DNA from: Halomonas sp. Y3
Lineage (GTDB): Bacteria > Pseudomonadota > Gammaproteobacteria > Pseudomonadales > Halomonadaceae
DNA length: 64,000 bases
Direction of reading: 5' to 3'
NCBI RefSeq assembly: GCF_024137965.1
Contig: NZ_CP099975.1
Span: 930,001 to 994,000 of the forward strand
Position 1 is the stretch's first letter, and the number at the start of each line of letters is the position of its first letter. The notes beneath the pieces were generated by a model. It searched no databases and was not told the DNA's origin. It was given only the letters and a program-made list of their open reading frames with translations. Below, piece by piece: positions 37,418 to 47,818 of the stretch. The position numbers were made by a program, and so were the translations under genes.

Positions 37418-37745
37418 GGCATCTCCTTGGTCGGCTGCGATGAGGCTCTCGAGGGCGTCCAGGCCCAGCCGCCAACGGCAGGATGGCGACTCGCGTCTCC
37501 GTTCGGTCTACCGAGCAAACTATACCTTTGTATAGCGTTGATTCCGAATAAGCGACGGGGCGAAAACGGGGTGGCAAGGCGCCTCATGTGCCAGATCGAC
37601 TCACTTCCCGAAGGTGCCCGGGGGCCTGTCGGGATTCGTCTTATTTTCTCAAGTGTATGAAAAATAGATGATATTTATCATTTGGGCTGGTCTGGCATGG
37701 AGTGTGCTAAATTTGGGAGAGACTTCGACAAGCGAGGAGGTAAGC
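37418..37745. promoter_or_regulatory. Divergent regulatory gap between the Usp gene and a lipoprotein gene
   Basis: The 328 bases hold no gene but several signals. There is an inverted repeat CTATAC-cttt-GTATAG (37520-37535), likely near the Usp/BCCT promoter, and a palindrome ATGATATTTATCAT (37668-37681). A near-consensus sigma-54 promoter (37692-37708) faces the lipoprotein gene. The stretch 37640-37720 is clearly AT-richer than the surroundings. Confidence 0.6.
37692..37708 (+). promoter_or_regulatory. Sigma-54 (-24/-12) promoter of the lipoprotein gene
   Basis: CTGGCATGGAGTGTGCT matches the YTGGCACGRNNNTTGCW consensus at all but two constrained positions, with the invariant GG and GC at the required 12-base spacing. 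The predicted start near 37719 leaves a 27-base leader ending in GCGAGGAGG before the ATG. Confidence 0.7.
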
Positions 37746-38066
37746 ATGACCCATCAGCGTTCCGATATGCCGATGCCGTTTGGCCGTCGCCTCAAGGCCA
37801 TGGCCGCCATCGCCGCGCTTTCGCTCGGCAGCCTGGCCTTGGCCGGCTGCGGGAATGGCGATGATGAGCTGCCGCCCATGGAGCCCGCGGATCCGCCTAT
37901 GGAGGAGCCGGCCCAGCAGGCGCCCATGGAGGATGAGCCCGCCATGGGGCAGGACCCGGCCATGAATGAGGAGCCCATGGACCCCATGGAGAGCCAGGAG
38001 CCGATGATGGACGAGCCGGCAATGGACGAACCGGCAATGGATGAGGAGGAGCCGGGCAGCTTCTGA
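37746..38066 (+). CDS. Small Met/Glu/Pro-rich lipoprotein
   Basis: Not recognised as a named family. The 106-residue precursor has a lipoprotein signal peptide with lipobox LALAGC, so the mature part starts at Cys35. The mature 72 residues are low-complexity: eleven Met, many Glu/Asp and Pro, with repeats such as PAMDEPAMDE, no His and no second Cys. Such a chain is probably disordered and could bind cations or copper through Met; that is speculation. ATG chosen after GCGAGGAGG. It sits behind a sigma-54 promoter and converges with a sigma-54-activator gene. Confidence 0.75.
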   Translation: MTHQRSDMPMPFGRRLKAMAAIAALSLGSLALAGCGNGDDELPPMEPADPPMEEPAQQAPMEDEPAMGQDPAMNEEPMDPMESQEPMMDEPAMDEPAMDEEEPGSF

Positions 38067-38093
38067 TCGGTTTTCCGGCCTGACCCCTGCGTT

Positions 38094-38119
38094 CCCCCTG
38101 CCAGGTGCAGGGGGTTTTT
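38094..38119 (+). terminator. Intrinsic terminator after the lipoprotein gene
   Basis: CCCCCTGC-caggt-GCAGGGGG followed by TTTTT, 28 bases after the stop. Confidence 0.9.
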
Positions 38120-38136
38120 ACATCAGGGCCCCGGGC

Positions 38137-39536
<1,400 letters not shown>

Positions 39537-39540
<4 letters not shown>

Positions 39541-41018
39541 GTGGGCGGTTGGGAGGCGGCGGGCAAGGGCTTGCCGTCTTCCAGGCGGTCTTCCAGCGGT
39601 AGTGTGATCAAAAAGCCGGCGCCGCCGAGCTCGCTGTCGAAGACCGTGATGGTGCCGCCGTGGTCGTTGACGATGCGATGCACCATGGAGAGCCCCAGGC
39701 CGCTGCCCTGGCCCACCGGCTTGGTGGTAAAGAAGGGGTCGAAGACTTGAGGCTTGTCGGCCTCGCTGATGCCGCTGCCGTCATCTTCCAGGCGTAGACG
39801 TAGCTGCTCGCCGCGGGTCTCGGCGCTCAGCCGCACGCGACGGGTGCCTGCGGACTGGGCGGCGTTGCGCAGCAGGTTGGTGAGCACCTGGGTCAGCTGC
39901 TGGCCGTTGACCAGCAGCCGCGGCGGCGGCTCGGGCAGTTCGGTGTCAAGGTGGGTGCTGTGCTGCTCCAGTTCCTCCTCCACCAGGTCGCGGGCGCCTT
40001 GTACCAGGTCGTCCAGGGCCACCCACTCCTTCTCGACGTTGTGGCGCCGCCCCAGCTCCATCAGCTGGCGCACGATCTCCACGATGCGCTCCACCTCGCC
40101 GCGAATGCGGGTCAGGCGGGCGCGCTCGTCGTCGCCGATGGTCTCCCGGCGGGCCAGGCGCTGGGCCTGGCCGTTGATCACCGTCAGCGGCGCGCCGATC
40201 TCATGGGCGACGCCGGCGGCCAGCACCCCGAGTTCGGCCAGCTTGTGGGACTTGCGCAGCTGTTTCTCCAGGGCGATCTCGTTGAGGCGGCGCGCCTCGA
40301 TATCGGCATCCTTCTCGGCCATGGCGTCTAGCATGCCGTTGAGGGCCACCGCCAGGCGGCGGTACTCCTCCGGGCCGCGGGGCTCGGCGCGCTGCTGGCG
40401 ATCACCGTTCTCGACCCGGGCCATCACCTCGAGCAGGCGGTTGAGGGGTCGCTCGATGTGGCGCCTGAAGCCCCACCAGATACCGAACACGATGCCGGCG
40501 GAGCCGACCAGGAAGACCGCCCCGGCCACCAGGGTCAGAAAGCCGGTGTAGTTCTCGATGCCGGTGTTGAGGCGGTTGACCTGCAGCACCCCGCGCACTT
40601 CGCCGCCTGGCGTGGCCAGCGGCATCAGTGCCGAATAGTAGTTCCAGCCGTCGTGCTGGCGATAGGTCCCGGTGAGCTCGCCGTCTTCCACCACGGCGCG
40701 AATCTCCTCGGGCTCGAACAGCTCTCGGCCGAGCCCCAGGCCGTAGACCTCCCGACCCGCCACGTCGAAGACGTAGGCGCCATAGATGCGGTGGAAGGAG
40801 AAGGCCGAGTGCAGCGACTCCTCGAGAGACTCCGGAGAATCCCGGGCCAGGGCGTAGCCCAGGGAGGTGCCGATGGCGTGGGTGATGATCTGCACCTCGG
40901 TCTGCAGCTTGGAGCGGACGTTGTCCTCCAGGGAGTGGATCGCCACCAGGCTGAAGACCACCAGGATCAGGAACAGCGGCACGATGACGGTCAGAATGAT
41001 CAGGTTGCGCAGTCGCAT
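39537..41018 (-). CDS. Two-component sensor histidine kinase
   Basis: Inner-membrane kinase partner of the NtrC-type regulator. The ATG at 41018 follows GGGAG and starts directly with TM1 (MRLRNLIILTVIVPLFLILVV). A periplasmic or extracytoplasmic sensor region covers about 30-165, TM2 about 168-192, then HAMP. HisKA has the phospho-His in GVLAAGVAHEIGAPLTVING near 275, and HATPase boxes are LTNLLRNAAQS, DDGSGI and GSGLGLSM. The 493-residue length is typical. The frame extends upstream of the chosen start without family support. Confidence 0.92.
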
Positions 41019-41095
41019 GCGGGCTCCCGTGGCTGGCGCTGGCCGGCCACGCTGAGCGCGTGGCCGGCGTCGTGAGCGACCCTTGCCGACAAGCG

Positions 41096-42259
41096 TCACT
41101 GAGCCGGCATCAGCCGGAAGAGGCTGCCGCGCTCATCGTCATCGAGCAGGTAGAGGGCGCCGTCGCGCCCCTGGCGCACGTCGCGGATGCGGCCGATCTC
41201 GCCATCGAGAATCACCTCGCTCTCGGCTACCTCGTTGCCTTCCAGCACCAGGCGCTTGAGCAGCTGGCTGCGCAGCCCCCCGGCCAGCAGGCTGCCCTGC
41301 CATTCGGGGAAGTGCTCGCTTGCCACCTCGGCGAGCCCAGAGGGGGCCAGGGTGCCGTCGAAGACGTGCACCGGGTCGCGCATCCCGGGCAGGGAATCAG
41401 CCCCGATGGGGCGGCCGGTGGCGTAGTCGCGGCCCAGGCTCACCTCGGGCCATCCGTAGTTTTCGCCCGCCTCGATCAGGTTGAGCTCGTCGCCGCCCCT
41501 GGGGCCGTGCTCGGTGGCCCAGACCTGCCCCGCTGCGTTCACCACCATGCCCTGAATATTGCGATTGCCGATGCTGTAGAGCTCGTCCAGGGCGTCGGCA
41601 TCATCCACAAAGGGGTTGTCCTCCGGCGCCTCGCCAGTCTCGGTCAGGCGCAGTACGCTGCCGGCATGGTCCCCCTGGTCCTGAGAGCGCTCGGGATGGC
41701 TGCCGCGGTCGCCGATGCTCATCAGCAGGGTGCCGTCGGGCAGCCAGGCCAGGCGCGAGCCGTAGTGGCGGCCGGGGCCGGAGAAGCGGTCCTCGACGAA
41801 GAGCTCCTCCACTTCCGCCAGGGCGCCGTCGCCCAGCCGAGCCCGGGAGAGGGCGGTGGCGGTGCCGCCGCTGCCGGCCTGGCTCCAGGTGAAATAGATC
41901 CAGTCCTGCTCGCCCCCTTCGCTGCCGTACTCGGGGTGGAGCACCACGTCGAGCAGGCCGCCCTGGCCGCGGGCGTTGACCTCGGGTACGCCCTCCAGAT
42001 GGCGGATGTCGCCGTTCTCGCTGATATGGGCCAGGCGGCCGGGGCGCTCGCTGACCAGGAAGCTGCCGTCGGGCAGCTGGGCCACCGCCCAGGGGTGCTC
42101 GAGGCCGGTGGCCAGGCGCTCCAGGCGCAGGTCGTGGTGGTCGGTGGCGATTCGCTCGATGACTATCTCGGGCAGGGTCTCGGCGGCCAGGGCCTGGCCG
42201 CCAACGGCCAGCCCTCCCAGCAGCAGGGCGGTGGGCAGTCTGCGCAGTGGTGCAGGCAT
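41096..42259 (-). CDS. PQQ-dependent sugar dehydrogenase (soluble aldose type)
   Basis: Six-bladed beta-propeller of the GSDH/YliI family, exported to the periplasm, oxidising aldoses with PQQ. Start at 42259 follows GAGGGGGA and opens a signal peptide (MPAPLRRLPTALLLGGLAVGGQALA). Family motifs: LEHPWAVAQLPDGSFLVSER near residue 45, the calcium/PQQ stretch GDRGSHPERSQDQGDHAGSVLR near 180, and ATEHGPRGGDELNLIEAGENYGWP near 245. Substrate uncertain. It lies upstream of the sensor kinase in the same direction, but the 77-base gap gives no firm link. Confidence 0.88.
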   Translation of the reverse strand: MPAPLRRLPTALLLGGLAVGGQALAAETLPEIVIERIATDHHDLRLERLATGLEHPWAVAQLPDGSFLVSERPGRLAHISENGDIRHLEGVPEVNARGQGGLLDVVLHPEYGSEGGEQDWIYFTWSQAGSGGTATALSRARLGDGALAEVEELFVEDRFSGPGRHYGSRLAWLPDGTLLMSIGDRGSHPERSQDQGDHAGSVLRLTETGEAPEDNPFVDDADALDELYSIGNRNIQGMVVNAAGQVWATEHGPRGGDELNLIEAGENYGWPEVSLGRDYATGRPIGADSLPGMRDPVHVFDGTLAPSGLAEVASEHFPEWQGSLLAGGLRSQLLKRLVLEGNEVAESEVILDGEIGRIRDVRQGRDGALYLLDDDERGSLFRLMPAQ

Positions 42260-42363
42260 GGTCTTCCCCCTCGTTGGCTCGTTCATCGAAAGATGAGGCA
42301 TCTACCAGCATAGGGACTTTTCGGCGGCGGGCGCGTTCCCTGTCGCCATATGGCAACGCTTGC

Positions 42364-43239
42364 TTACATCAGCCAGGCCAGCAGCAGCGGCAGATAGAAG
42401 AGCGCCATCAGGGTCGAGCAGAACACCAGGCTGGCCACATAGGCGGGCTCGCGGCCGGCCTTCTGGGCGAAGAGGTAGTTGAAGACCGCCACCGGCATGC
42501 TCATCTGCAGCACCAGGATGCTCTGGGCCAGGGGGGGCAGTCCCAGCAGGGCGGCGATACCCCAGGCGAGCCCCGCCGCCACCGGGATGCGCACCAGGCT
42601 GAAGCCGACCCCGGAGGTGAGGCTCCTGACCTGGATGCTGGCCAGCGACACCCCCAGGGTGATCAGCATCAGCGGCACGGTGAAGCCGGAGATCAGGTCG
42701 ACGCTGTTGTCGAGCCAGCGCGGGAGCTCGGTGTCGGTGAGCAGCAGCCCCAGGGAGAAGACGATGGCGTAGACGGTGGGGGTGCGGGCCAGGGTCTTCA
42801 GGGCGTTGCCCTGGCTCGCCATGATCGAGCCCACGGTGAACTGGAACAGCGATACCGTCACCATCACCGTGATGCCGAAGGCGAAGCCGGCGCTGCCGAA
42901 GGCGTAAAGCACTACCGGCAGGCCCATGTTGCCGGTGTTGGGGTACATCATGGGGGCGAGGATCACCCGCCAGTCGCGGCCCAGCAGCCGTGCCATCAGC
43001 GGGGTCGCGGCGGCCATGGCGGTCATCACCAGGGCGGCGGCCAGCATGGTGCGCCCGACGCTGCCGGCATCGATCTCGGCGCCGGAGAGGGAGGCGATGA
43101 TCAGCGCCGGTGTGCCGATATTGAAGACCAGGCGAGTGACGAACTCCACCGGGTAGGGGTGGCCCAGGCGCACCCAGGTATAGCCCAGGCCGGCACCGGC
43201 CAGCACCGGGGCCATCACCGCGAAGAGTTCGGCAAGCAT
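42364..43239 (-). CDS. AEC family transporter (auxin efflux carrier fold)
   Basis: The 291-residue membrane protein has about ten helices. Features are VFNIGTPALIIASLSGAEI near residue 39, the conserved MMYPNTGNMGLPVVLYAFG near 97, and the second half-repeat VPLMLITLGVSL near 187. Bacterial members carry organic acids or unknown solutes; no substrate can be read here. A LysR gene lies upstream in the same direction 66 bases away and may control it. Confidence 0.88.
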   Translation of the reverse strand: MLAELFAVMAPVLAGAGLGYTWVRLGHPYPVEFVTRLVFNIGTPALIIASLSGAEIDAGSVGRTMLAAALVMTAMAAATPLMARLLGRDWRVILAPMMYPNTGNMGLPVVLYAFGSAGFAFGITVMVTVSLFQFTVGSIMASQGNALKTLARTPTVYAIVFSLGLLLTDTELPRWLDNSVDLISGFTVPLMLITLGVSLASIQVRSLTSGVGFSLVRIPVAAGLAWGIAALLGLPPLAQSILVLQMSMPVAVFNYLFAQKAGREPAYVASLVFCSTLMALFYLPLLLAWLM

Positions 43240-43305
43240 GCAGGCGTCCTTGTTGGTCAGGGCGCACTATTGTCCGCAAGGCCAGGGTGGGCGGCAAGGG
43301 CGGGC

Positions 43306-44220
43306 TCAGGCCGCCTGGCGTGCCATCTGCCACGCCTCGGGGACCGCCTGGCGCAGGCAGTCGAGCAGGGCGGTGACCCGCCGCGGCTGATGGCCGAAGG
43401 GGTAGAGCAGGGTGATCGGCAGCGGCTCGGGCTGCCATTCGGGCAGGCAGGCCACCAGCTCGCCGGGATGGTGGTGTTCGCGGCGGGCCACCATCCAGTG
43501 GGGCAGCAGGCCGAGGCCGCGCCCGCGGGCCACGGCGTCCAGCTGCAGCTCCGGCAGGTCGACCCGCAGCCGCGAGACCGGCGGCTGGAAGTCGAAGCGG
43601 CTGCCGTCCCGGTGGTGCAGCGCCACCCCGTCGCGGTTGGCGCCCAGCAGATCGATCCAGGCGTGATGGGCGAGCTCCCGGGGGTGGTCTGGCGACCCGC
43701 GGCGGGCCAGGTAGTCGGGGTGGGCGTGCAGGCCCCGGGTCAGGGCCCCCAGGGACTCCTGGCGCAGCGCCGAGCAGGGCACCTCGCCCAGCCAAACGCT
43801 CACGCCTCGGCTGTCCGGATGGAGGCAAGGGGTGTCGCAGGTGCGCAGGGTGAGCTCCACCTCGGGATAGCGGGCCAGGAAGGCGTCCAGCACCGGGGCC
43901 AGCCAGCTGCGCGTCAGGGCGCAGTGGGCCTCGATGGCCAGCTCGCCGCTCACCTCCTCGCGCAGCTCGTCCAGGGCGGCCTGGCTGCGCTCGGCCAGCG
44001 CCAGCATGTCGCGGCAGTAGTCGTGGAAGACCAGACCGGCCTCGGTGGGAATCAGGCGGTTGGCCTGGCGGCGTAGCAGCGGCTGGCCCAGCCGCGCCTC
44101 CAGGTGGCTGATGCGGCGGCTCAGCGTCGACTTGGCGAGCCCCAGATCCCGGGCGCTGCGAGTCAGGCTGCCTGAGGCCATGACGGAGGCGAAGGCGTTG
44201 AGTTCATCGAAGTCGTGCAT
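43306..44220 (-). CDS. LysR-family transcriptional regulator
   Basis: A 304-residue regulator with the LysR helix-turn-helix (DELNAFASVMASGSLTRSARDLGLAKSTLSRRISHLE) at residues 4-60 and an effector-binding domain from about 90. It is followed in the same direction by the AEC transporter. A Fur-box-like sequence lies about 55 bases upstream of the start, so its expression may respond to iron. Ligand unknown. Confidence 0.88.
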   Translation of the reverse strand: MHDFDELNAFASVMASGSLTRSARDLGLAKSTLSRRISHLEARLGQPLLRRQANRLIPTEAGLVFHDYCRDMLALAERSQAALDELREEVSGELAIEAHCALTRSWLAPVLDAFLARYPEVELTLRTCDTPCLHPDSRGVSVWLGEVPCSALRQESLGALTRGLHAHPDYLARRGSPDHPRELAHHAWIDLLGANRDGVALHHRDGSRFDFQPPVSRLRVDLPELQLDAVARGRGLGLLPHWMVARREHHHPGELVACLPEWQPEPLPITLLYPFGHQPRRVTALLDCLRQAVPEAWQMARQAA

Positions 44221-44274
44221 GGAAGCAACCGTGGCAGGTGTCCTTGTCCCCGGCAGTATGCCAGCTAATCATGC

Positions 44275-44293
44275 GGATGAAAATCATTGCTAA
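44275..44293 (-). promoter_or_regulatory. Candidate Fur box upstream of the LysR gene
   Basis: GGATGAAAATCATTGCTAA shows the GATnATnATCATT core of Fur sites. It lies 55 bases from the LysR start on the minus strand. Confidence 0.45.
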
Positions 44294-44356
44294 TTGCTTC
44301 TGCGTCTCATGCTTCTCTCTGCCACGCACCCGACGCCGTGGCAAAGGGTGTCGACA

Positions 44357-44382
44357 CAAAAAAGCCCCGGCGGTGCCGGGGC
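44357..44382 (-). terminator. Intrinsic terminator of the TonB-dependent receptor gene
   Basis: Read on the minus strand, GCCCCGGC-acc-GCCGGGGC is followed by TTTTTTGTG, about 60 bases after the receptor stop. Confidence 0.9.
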
Positions 44383-44439
44383 GAAGGTCAGGATCGAAAC
44401 AGTGCCGTCGGGCGACAGCGCTTCCGGGCGCCGAGCGGC

Positions 44440-46647
44440 CTAGAAGTCGTAGCTGGCGGAGAGCCAGAAGCTGCGGCCGTCCAGGGCCACGCCGTCGGTG
44501 GAGCGTCCGGTCTGGGTGAAGCGGTAGGCCTGGTAGGTGTCACCCTGCCACTCGTAGCTGTCGGCCTTGCCGAAGTCCTTGTCGAAGAGGTTGTAGACGG
44601 TGCCGGTCAGGCGTACGTTCTCTGCCAGCTGGTAGGAGCTGCGCAGATGGAAGAGCTCGTAGCCGTCCAGCTTGTTGCCCACCTGCTCGTAGAGCGCCAG
44701 GTTCTGGCCCGAGGTGGGCAGGCCGCCGGAGAAGCGCTCCCGGGAGGAGTAATACTCACCGTCCAGGCTGGTGCTCCAGCGGTCGTTGATCTGCCAGGTC
44801 ACGCCGGCGGTCAGCTTGTGCTTGGGCGCGTTGGTCAGCAGCAGGCCTTCGTTGTCGCCGGAGGTGATCTCGGTGTCGGTCCAGGTATAGCCGCCGCTCA
44901 GGTACCAGGAGGGAGTCAGCTCCACCCGGGTGCTGAATTCGATGCCCCGAGTCTCGGCGCGATCGATATTGACCAGCTGGCCGAAGCCCTCCTGGGCGGT
45001 GAAGTTGCCCACGCTTAGGCAGTTGGCCAGGCCGGCGTTGGGCGTATTGCCGTCGCTATCCACGAACTGGCAGTTGGGAACATCCGCGGCGCTGGCGATA
45101 CGGTCGGTGAAGCGGTTGTAGAACGCCGTGGCGCTGGCGGTGATGCCCCGCTGGTTGTCGTAGCTGGCGCCCAGCTCGTAGCTGGTGCTTTTTTCGGGTT
45201 CGAGGTCCGGTGAACCGATGGTGACGGTCTGGCCCTGAGCGGTGAAGCCGGTTACGCCGTCGTGAAGCTGGTTGAGGGTCGGCGTCTTGTAGCCGCGGCT
45301 GATGCCGCCCTTGAGGGTCCAGTCGTCGCTGGTGTTCCACACCAGATAGCCGCGGGGGCTGAAGTGGCCGCCGAAGGCGTCGTGGTTCTCGTAGCGGCCC
45401 CCCAGGGTCAGCGCCAGGTCCTCGGCGAGCCACCACTCGTTCTCGGCAAACAGCGCCCAGCTGTCCTGGCGGAACACCTGACTGCCTGCGGCGCCATCTT
45501 CCAGCCGTGAATCGATGTATTGGCCGCCCAGGGTCAGCATATGGTCGCCCAGCGGCATCACGAATTTCGAATCGAAGGTGATATCGCGATTCTCCAGCAG
45601 GCGCGGCTCGCCGCCCTCGGCCTCGTAGCCGAAGTCGGGAGCGCTGCCCGCCGGCAGGGTGCGGCCCAGGGTCTCGGTGGTGCTGTGGGTCAGGCTGCTC
45701 TCCAGGGTGCCCGCCGGCAGCCGTGCGGTGTGGCCGATGGCCACCTGGTCGCGGTTGAAACGCAGCTCATCCTCGTAGCCGAAGACTCGCTCCGGGGTGT
45801 CCAGGTTGCCCAGCCGGCCGTCCGAATTGTCATAGACCTGTCGGGCGCGCTCCAGATCCAGCCACAGCTCGTTCGTCTCGTCCGGGGTGGCGTTGAGCCG
45901 GCCGCCGATGGAGTAGATGCGCGCCTCGACGGGGCGAGGGTCGCGGCCGGTGCCGTCTTCGATCAGGCGCTCGGAGGCATCGCGGTCATAGAGGCGGCCG
46001 CGCAGCTGGACGCCGAGGCGCTCCTCCACCAATGGGCCTGTGGCATAGAGGTTGAGGGTCTGGGAGTTACCCGCGTCGCGGTCCTCCTGGAAGGTGGTGT
46101 CCACCGCCACCGAGCCGCTCCACTCGCTGGCCACCCGGCGGGTAATGATATTGATCACCCCGCCCATGGCGTCGGAGCCGTAGAGGGTCGACATGGGCCC
46201 GCGGATCACCTCGATGCGCTCGATGGCGGAGAGCGGCGGAATGAAGCTGGTGGCGGTCTCGCCGAAGCCGTTGGGCGTCACGCTGCCGGCGGTATTCTGA
46301 CGGCGACCATCGATCAGGATCAGGGTGTACTCCGCCGGCATGCCGCGGATGCTGACGTTGAGCCCGCCGGTCTTGCCGGTGCCCGAACGCACGTCGACCC
46401 CGGGCACGTCGGCAATCGCCTCGCCGATATTGGAGAAGCGCCTGCGCTCAAGCTCCTCCCGGGTGACTACCGAGATGCTGGCCGGCGCATCGCGCAGCGC
46501 CTGCTCGAAGCCGGCGGCGGTGACCACGATGTTCTCCAGGCGAGCGCTGTCACCGGACTGGGCCTGGGCGGGGAGAGCGGTAACGGCGGCCAGGGCGATG
46601 GCGCTGGCCAGCGCCTTGGGCCGGAAGGGGTGGGCTGAGCGAAGCAT
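44440..46647 (-). CDS. TonB-dependent outer-membrane siderophore receptor (FepA/CirA-like)
   Basis: Ferric-siderophore receptor of 735 residues. Start at 46647 after AGAGGA gives a signal peptide ending ALPAQA. The TonB box region is LENIVVTAAGFEQ, then the plug domain with VVTREELERRRFSNIGEAI and VIRGPMSTLYGSDAMGGVINIIT. The 22-strand barrel ends in the canonical C-terminal aromatic SASYDF. The catecholate-type subclass is inferred from the FepA/CirA-like plug. A Fur-box-like site sits between this gene and its divergent ABC importer. Confidence 0.92.
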   Translation of the reverse strand: MLRSAHPFRPKALASAIALAAVTALPAQAQSGDSARLENIVVTAAGFEQALRDAPASISVVTREELERRRFSNIGEAIADVPGVDVRSGTGKTGGLNVSIRGMPAEYTLILIDGRRQNTAGSVTPNGFGETATSFIPPLSAIERIEVIRGPMSTLYGSDAMGGVINIITRRVASEWSGSVAVDTTFQEDRDAGNSQTLNLYATGPLVEERLGVQLRGRLYDRDASERLIEDGTGRDPRPVEARIYSIGGRLNATPDETNELWLDLERARQVYDNSDGRLGNLDTPERVFGYEDELRFNRDQVAIGHTARLPAGTLESSLTHSTTETLGRTLPAGSAPDFGYEAEGGEPRLLENRDITFDSKFVMPLGDHMLTLGGQYIDSRLEDGAAGSQVFRQDSWALFAENEWWLAEDLALTLGGRYENHDAFGGHFSPRGYLVWNTSDDWTLKGGISRGYKTPTLNQLHDGVTGFTAQGQTVTIGSPDLEPEKSTSYELGASYDNQRGITASATAFYNRFTDRIASAADVPNCQFVDSDGNTPNAGLANCLSVGNFTAQEGFGQLVNIDRAETRGIEFSTRVELTPSWYLSGGYTWTDTEITSGDNEGLLLTNAPKHKLTAGVTWQINDRWSTSLDGEYYSSRERFSGGLPTSGQNLALYEQVGNKLDGYELFHLRSSYQLAENVRLTGTVYNLFDKDFGKADSYEWQGDTYQAYRFTQTGRSTDGVALDGRSFWLSASYDF

Positions 46648-46659
46648 GGCGTCCTCTTG

Positions 46660-46681
46660 AATGAGTTTGATTCTCAAATTC
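46660..46681 (-). promoter_or_regulatory. Candidate Fur box of the receptor gene
   Basis: On the minus strand AATTTGAGAATCAAACTCAT carries TGAGAATCA within symmetrical TTTGA/TCAAA arms. It lies 15-35 bases before the receptor ATG. Confidence 0.6.
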
Positions 46682-46811
46682 AGCGGCGATTCTAGGCCCG
46701 AAAGTTCCCCGGCGAACAGCGGCGAGGCCGAAACGCCGCGTTGCCGAAGACGCAACGCGCTCGGTTGCGCTGCCTCGAACGCGGTGTTCCGGCGGTAGGG
46801 GTATCTCCTGG

Positions 46812-46830
46812 GGATGAGAATCATTAACAT
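46812..46830 (+). promoter_or_regulatory. Fur box of the FecBCD-like importer operon
   Basis: GGATGAGAATCATTAACAT is close to the GATAATGATAATCATTATC consensus and lies 32 bases before the binding-protein ATG. It includes an in-frame ATG (46814) that is therefore unlikely to be the start. Confidence 0.7.
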
Positions 46831-46861
46831 GCATGGCTTTCAACCTGTCCGGGAGTTCTCC

Positions 46862-47818
46862 ATGCCACGCCAGCCCTTGTTCCCGCCCCTGATGCCCTCC
46901 CTTCGCCTGCTGCTGGGCGGGGCATCTCTGGTCCTGGCTCTGGGGGCCCAGGCGCACAGCGTCGAGACGGCCAATGGTCCCGTCGAGGTGCCCGAGTCCC
47001 CCGAGCGGATCGTCACCCTCTATGAGGGCGCCCTGGATGCCGCCCTGGCCACCGGCCGGCTGCCCGTGGCGGCGGTGACCACCCGCGGCGGCGACGGCGT
47101 GGCCCGCTATATCGAGTCCCACCTGGAGGCGGAGCACCCCGGCGCCGAGCTGGCCATCGTCGGCGTGGTGCGGGAGATCAACCTGGAGGCGGTGCTGGCC
47201 CAGCGCCCGGACCTGATCCTGGCCGCGCCGCAGCTCAGCGCCGAGCAGTACGCCCTGCTGTCGCGCATCGCTCCCACCGTGGTGCCGGAGGCTCGCCCCC
47301 TGGCGGCGGACAACTGGGAGGCCGAGGCGCGCCTCTTCGGCGAGGCCCTCGGCCAGGCCGACGCCATGGAGGCGGCCATCGCCGAGGTCCACGAGCGCAG
47401 CGCCGCCCTGGCCGAGGCGCTGGAGGAAGCCGATGGCCTGGGCAGCGCCAACCTGATCCGTTGGATGCCCCAGGGCCCCATGGTGATGTCGGAGCGGCTC
47501 TTTACCTCCGGGCTGATCGCCGAGGCGGGCCTGGATCTCAGCGACGCCGGCCTGGTGCGCGATGGCGTGGTGCACAGCGATACCCTGAGCCTGGAGAGCC
47601 TGTCGCGACTGGACGGCGACTGGCTCTTCCTGGCCACTCTCAATGAGGAGGGCCAGGAGGCGCTGGACGCGGCCCGCCGCTCCCCGGCCTTCGCCCGCCT
47701 GCCCGCGGTGGCTGCTGACCGGGTGGTGCCGGTGGACGGTCAGCTCTGGACCAGCGCCAACGGCCCCCTGGCCGCCCTGGCGATCCTCGAAGAGCTTGAA
47801 GCAGCGCTGCTGCCCTGA
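46862..47818 (+). CDS. Iron-siderophore ABC transporter substrate-binding protein
   Basis: Periplasmic type III (helical-backbone) binding protein of the FecB/FepB class, 318 residues. Start at 46862 after GGGAG; signal peptide ends near LGAQA. The N-terminal lobe opens with VEVPESPERIVTLYEGALDAALATG and the family turn LEAVLAQRPDLILAAP is near 110. First gene of a four-gene importer operon and overlaps the permease start by one base (TGATG). Divergent from the TonB-dependent receptor, with Fur-like boxes for both. Confidence 0.9.
   Translation: MPRQPLFPPLMPSLRLLLGGASLVLALGAQAHSVETANGPVEVPESPERIVTLYEGALDAALATGRLPVAAVTTRGGDGVARYIESHLEAEHPGAELAIVGVVREINLEAVLAQRPDLILAAPQLSAEQYALLSRIAPTVVPEARPLAADNWEAEARLFGEALGQADAMEAAIAEVHERSAALAEALEEADGLGSANLIRWMPQGPMVMSERLFTSGLIAEAGLDLSDAGLVRDGVVHSDTLSLESLSRLDGDWLFLATLNEEGQEALDAARRSPAFARLPAVAADRVVPVDGQLWTSANGPLAALAILEELEAALLP

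Noticed and set aside
35888..37660. 590-codon plus-strand frame over the BCCT and Usp genes
   Set aside because: It spans two well-supported minus-strand genes and has no recognisable domain.
46814..46861. Earlier ATG for the iron-siderophore binding protein
   Set aside because: It lies inside the Fur box and would put non-signal residues ahead of the signal peptide; the ATG at 46862 has a Shine-Dalgarno.
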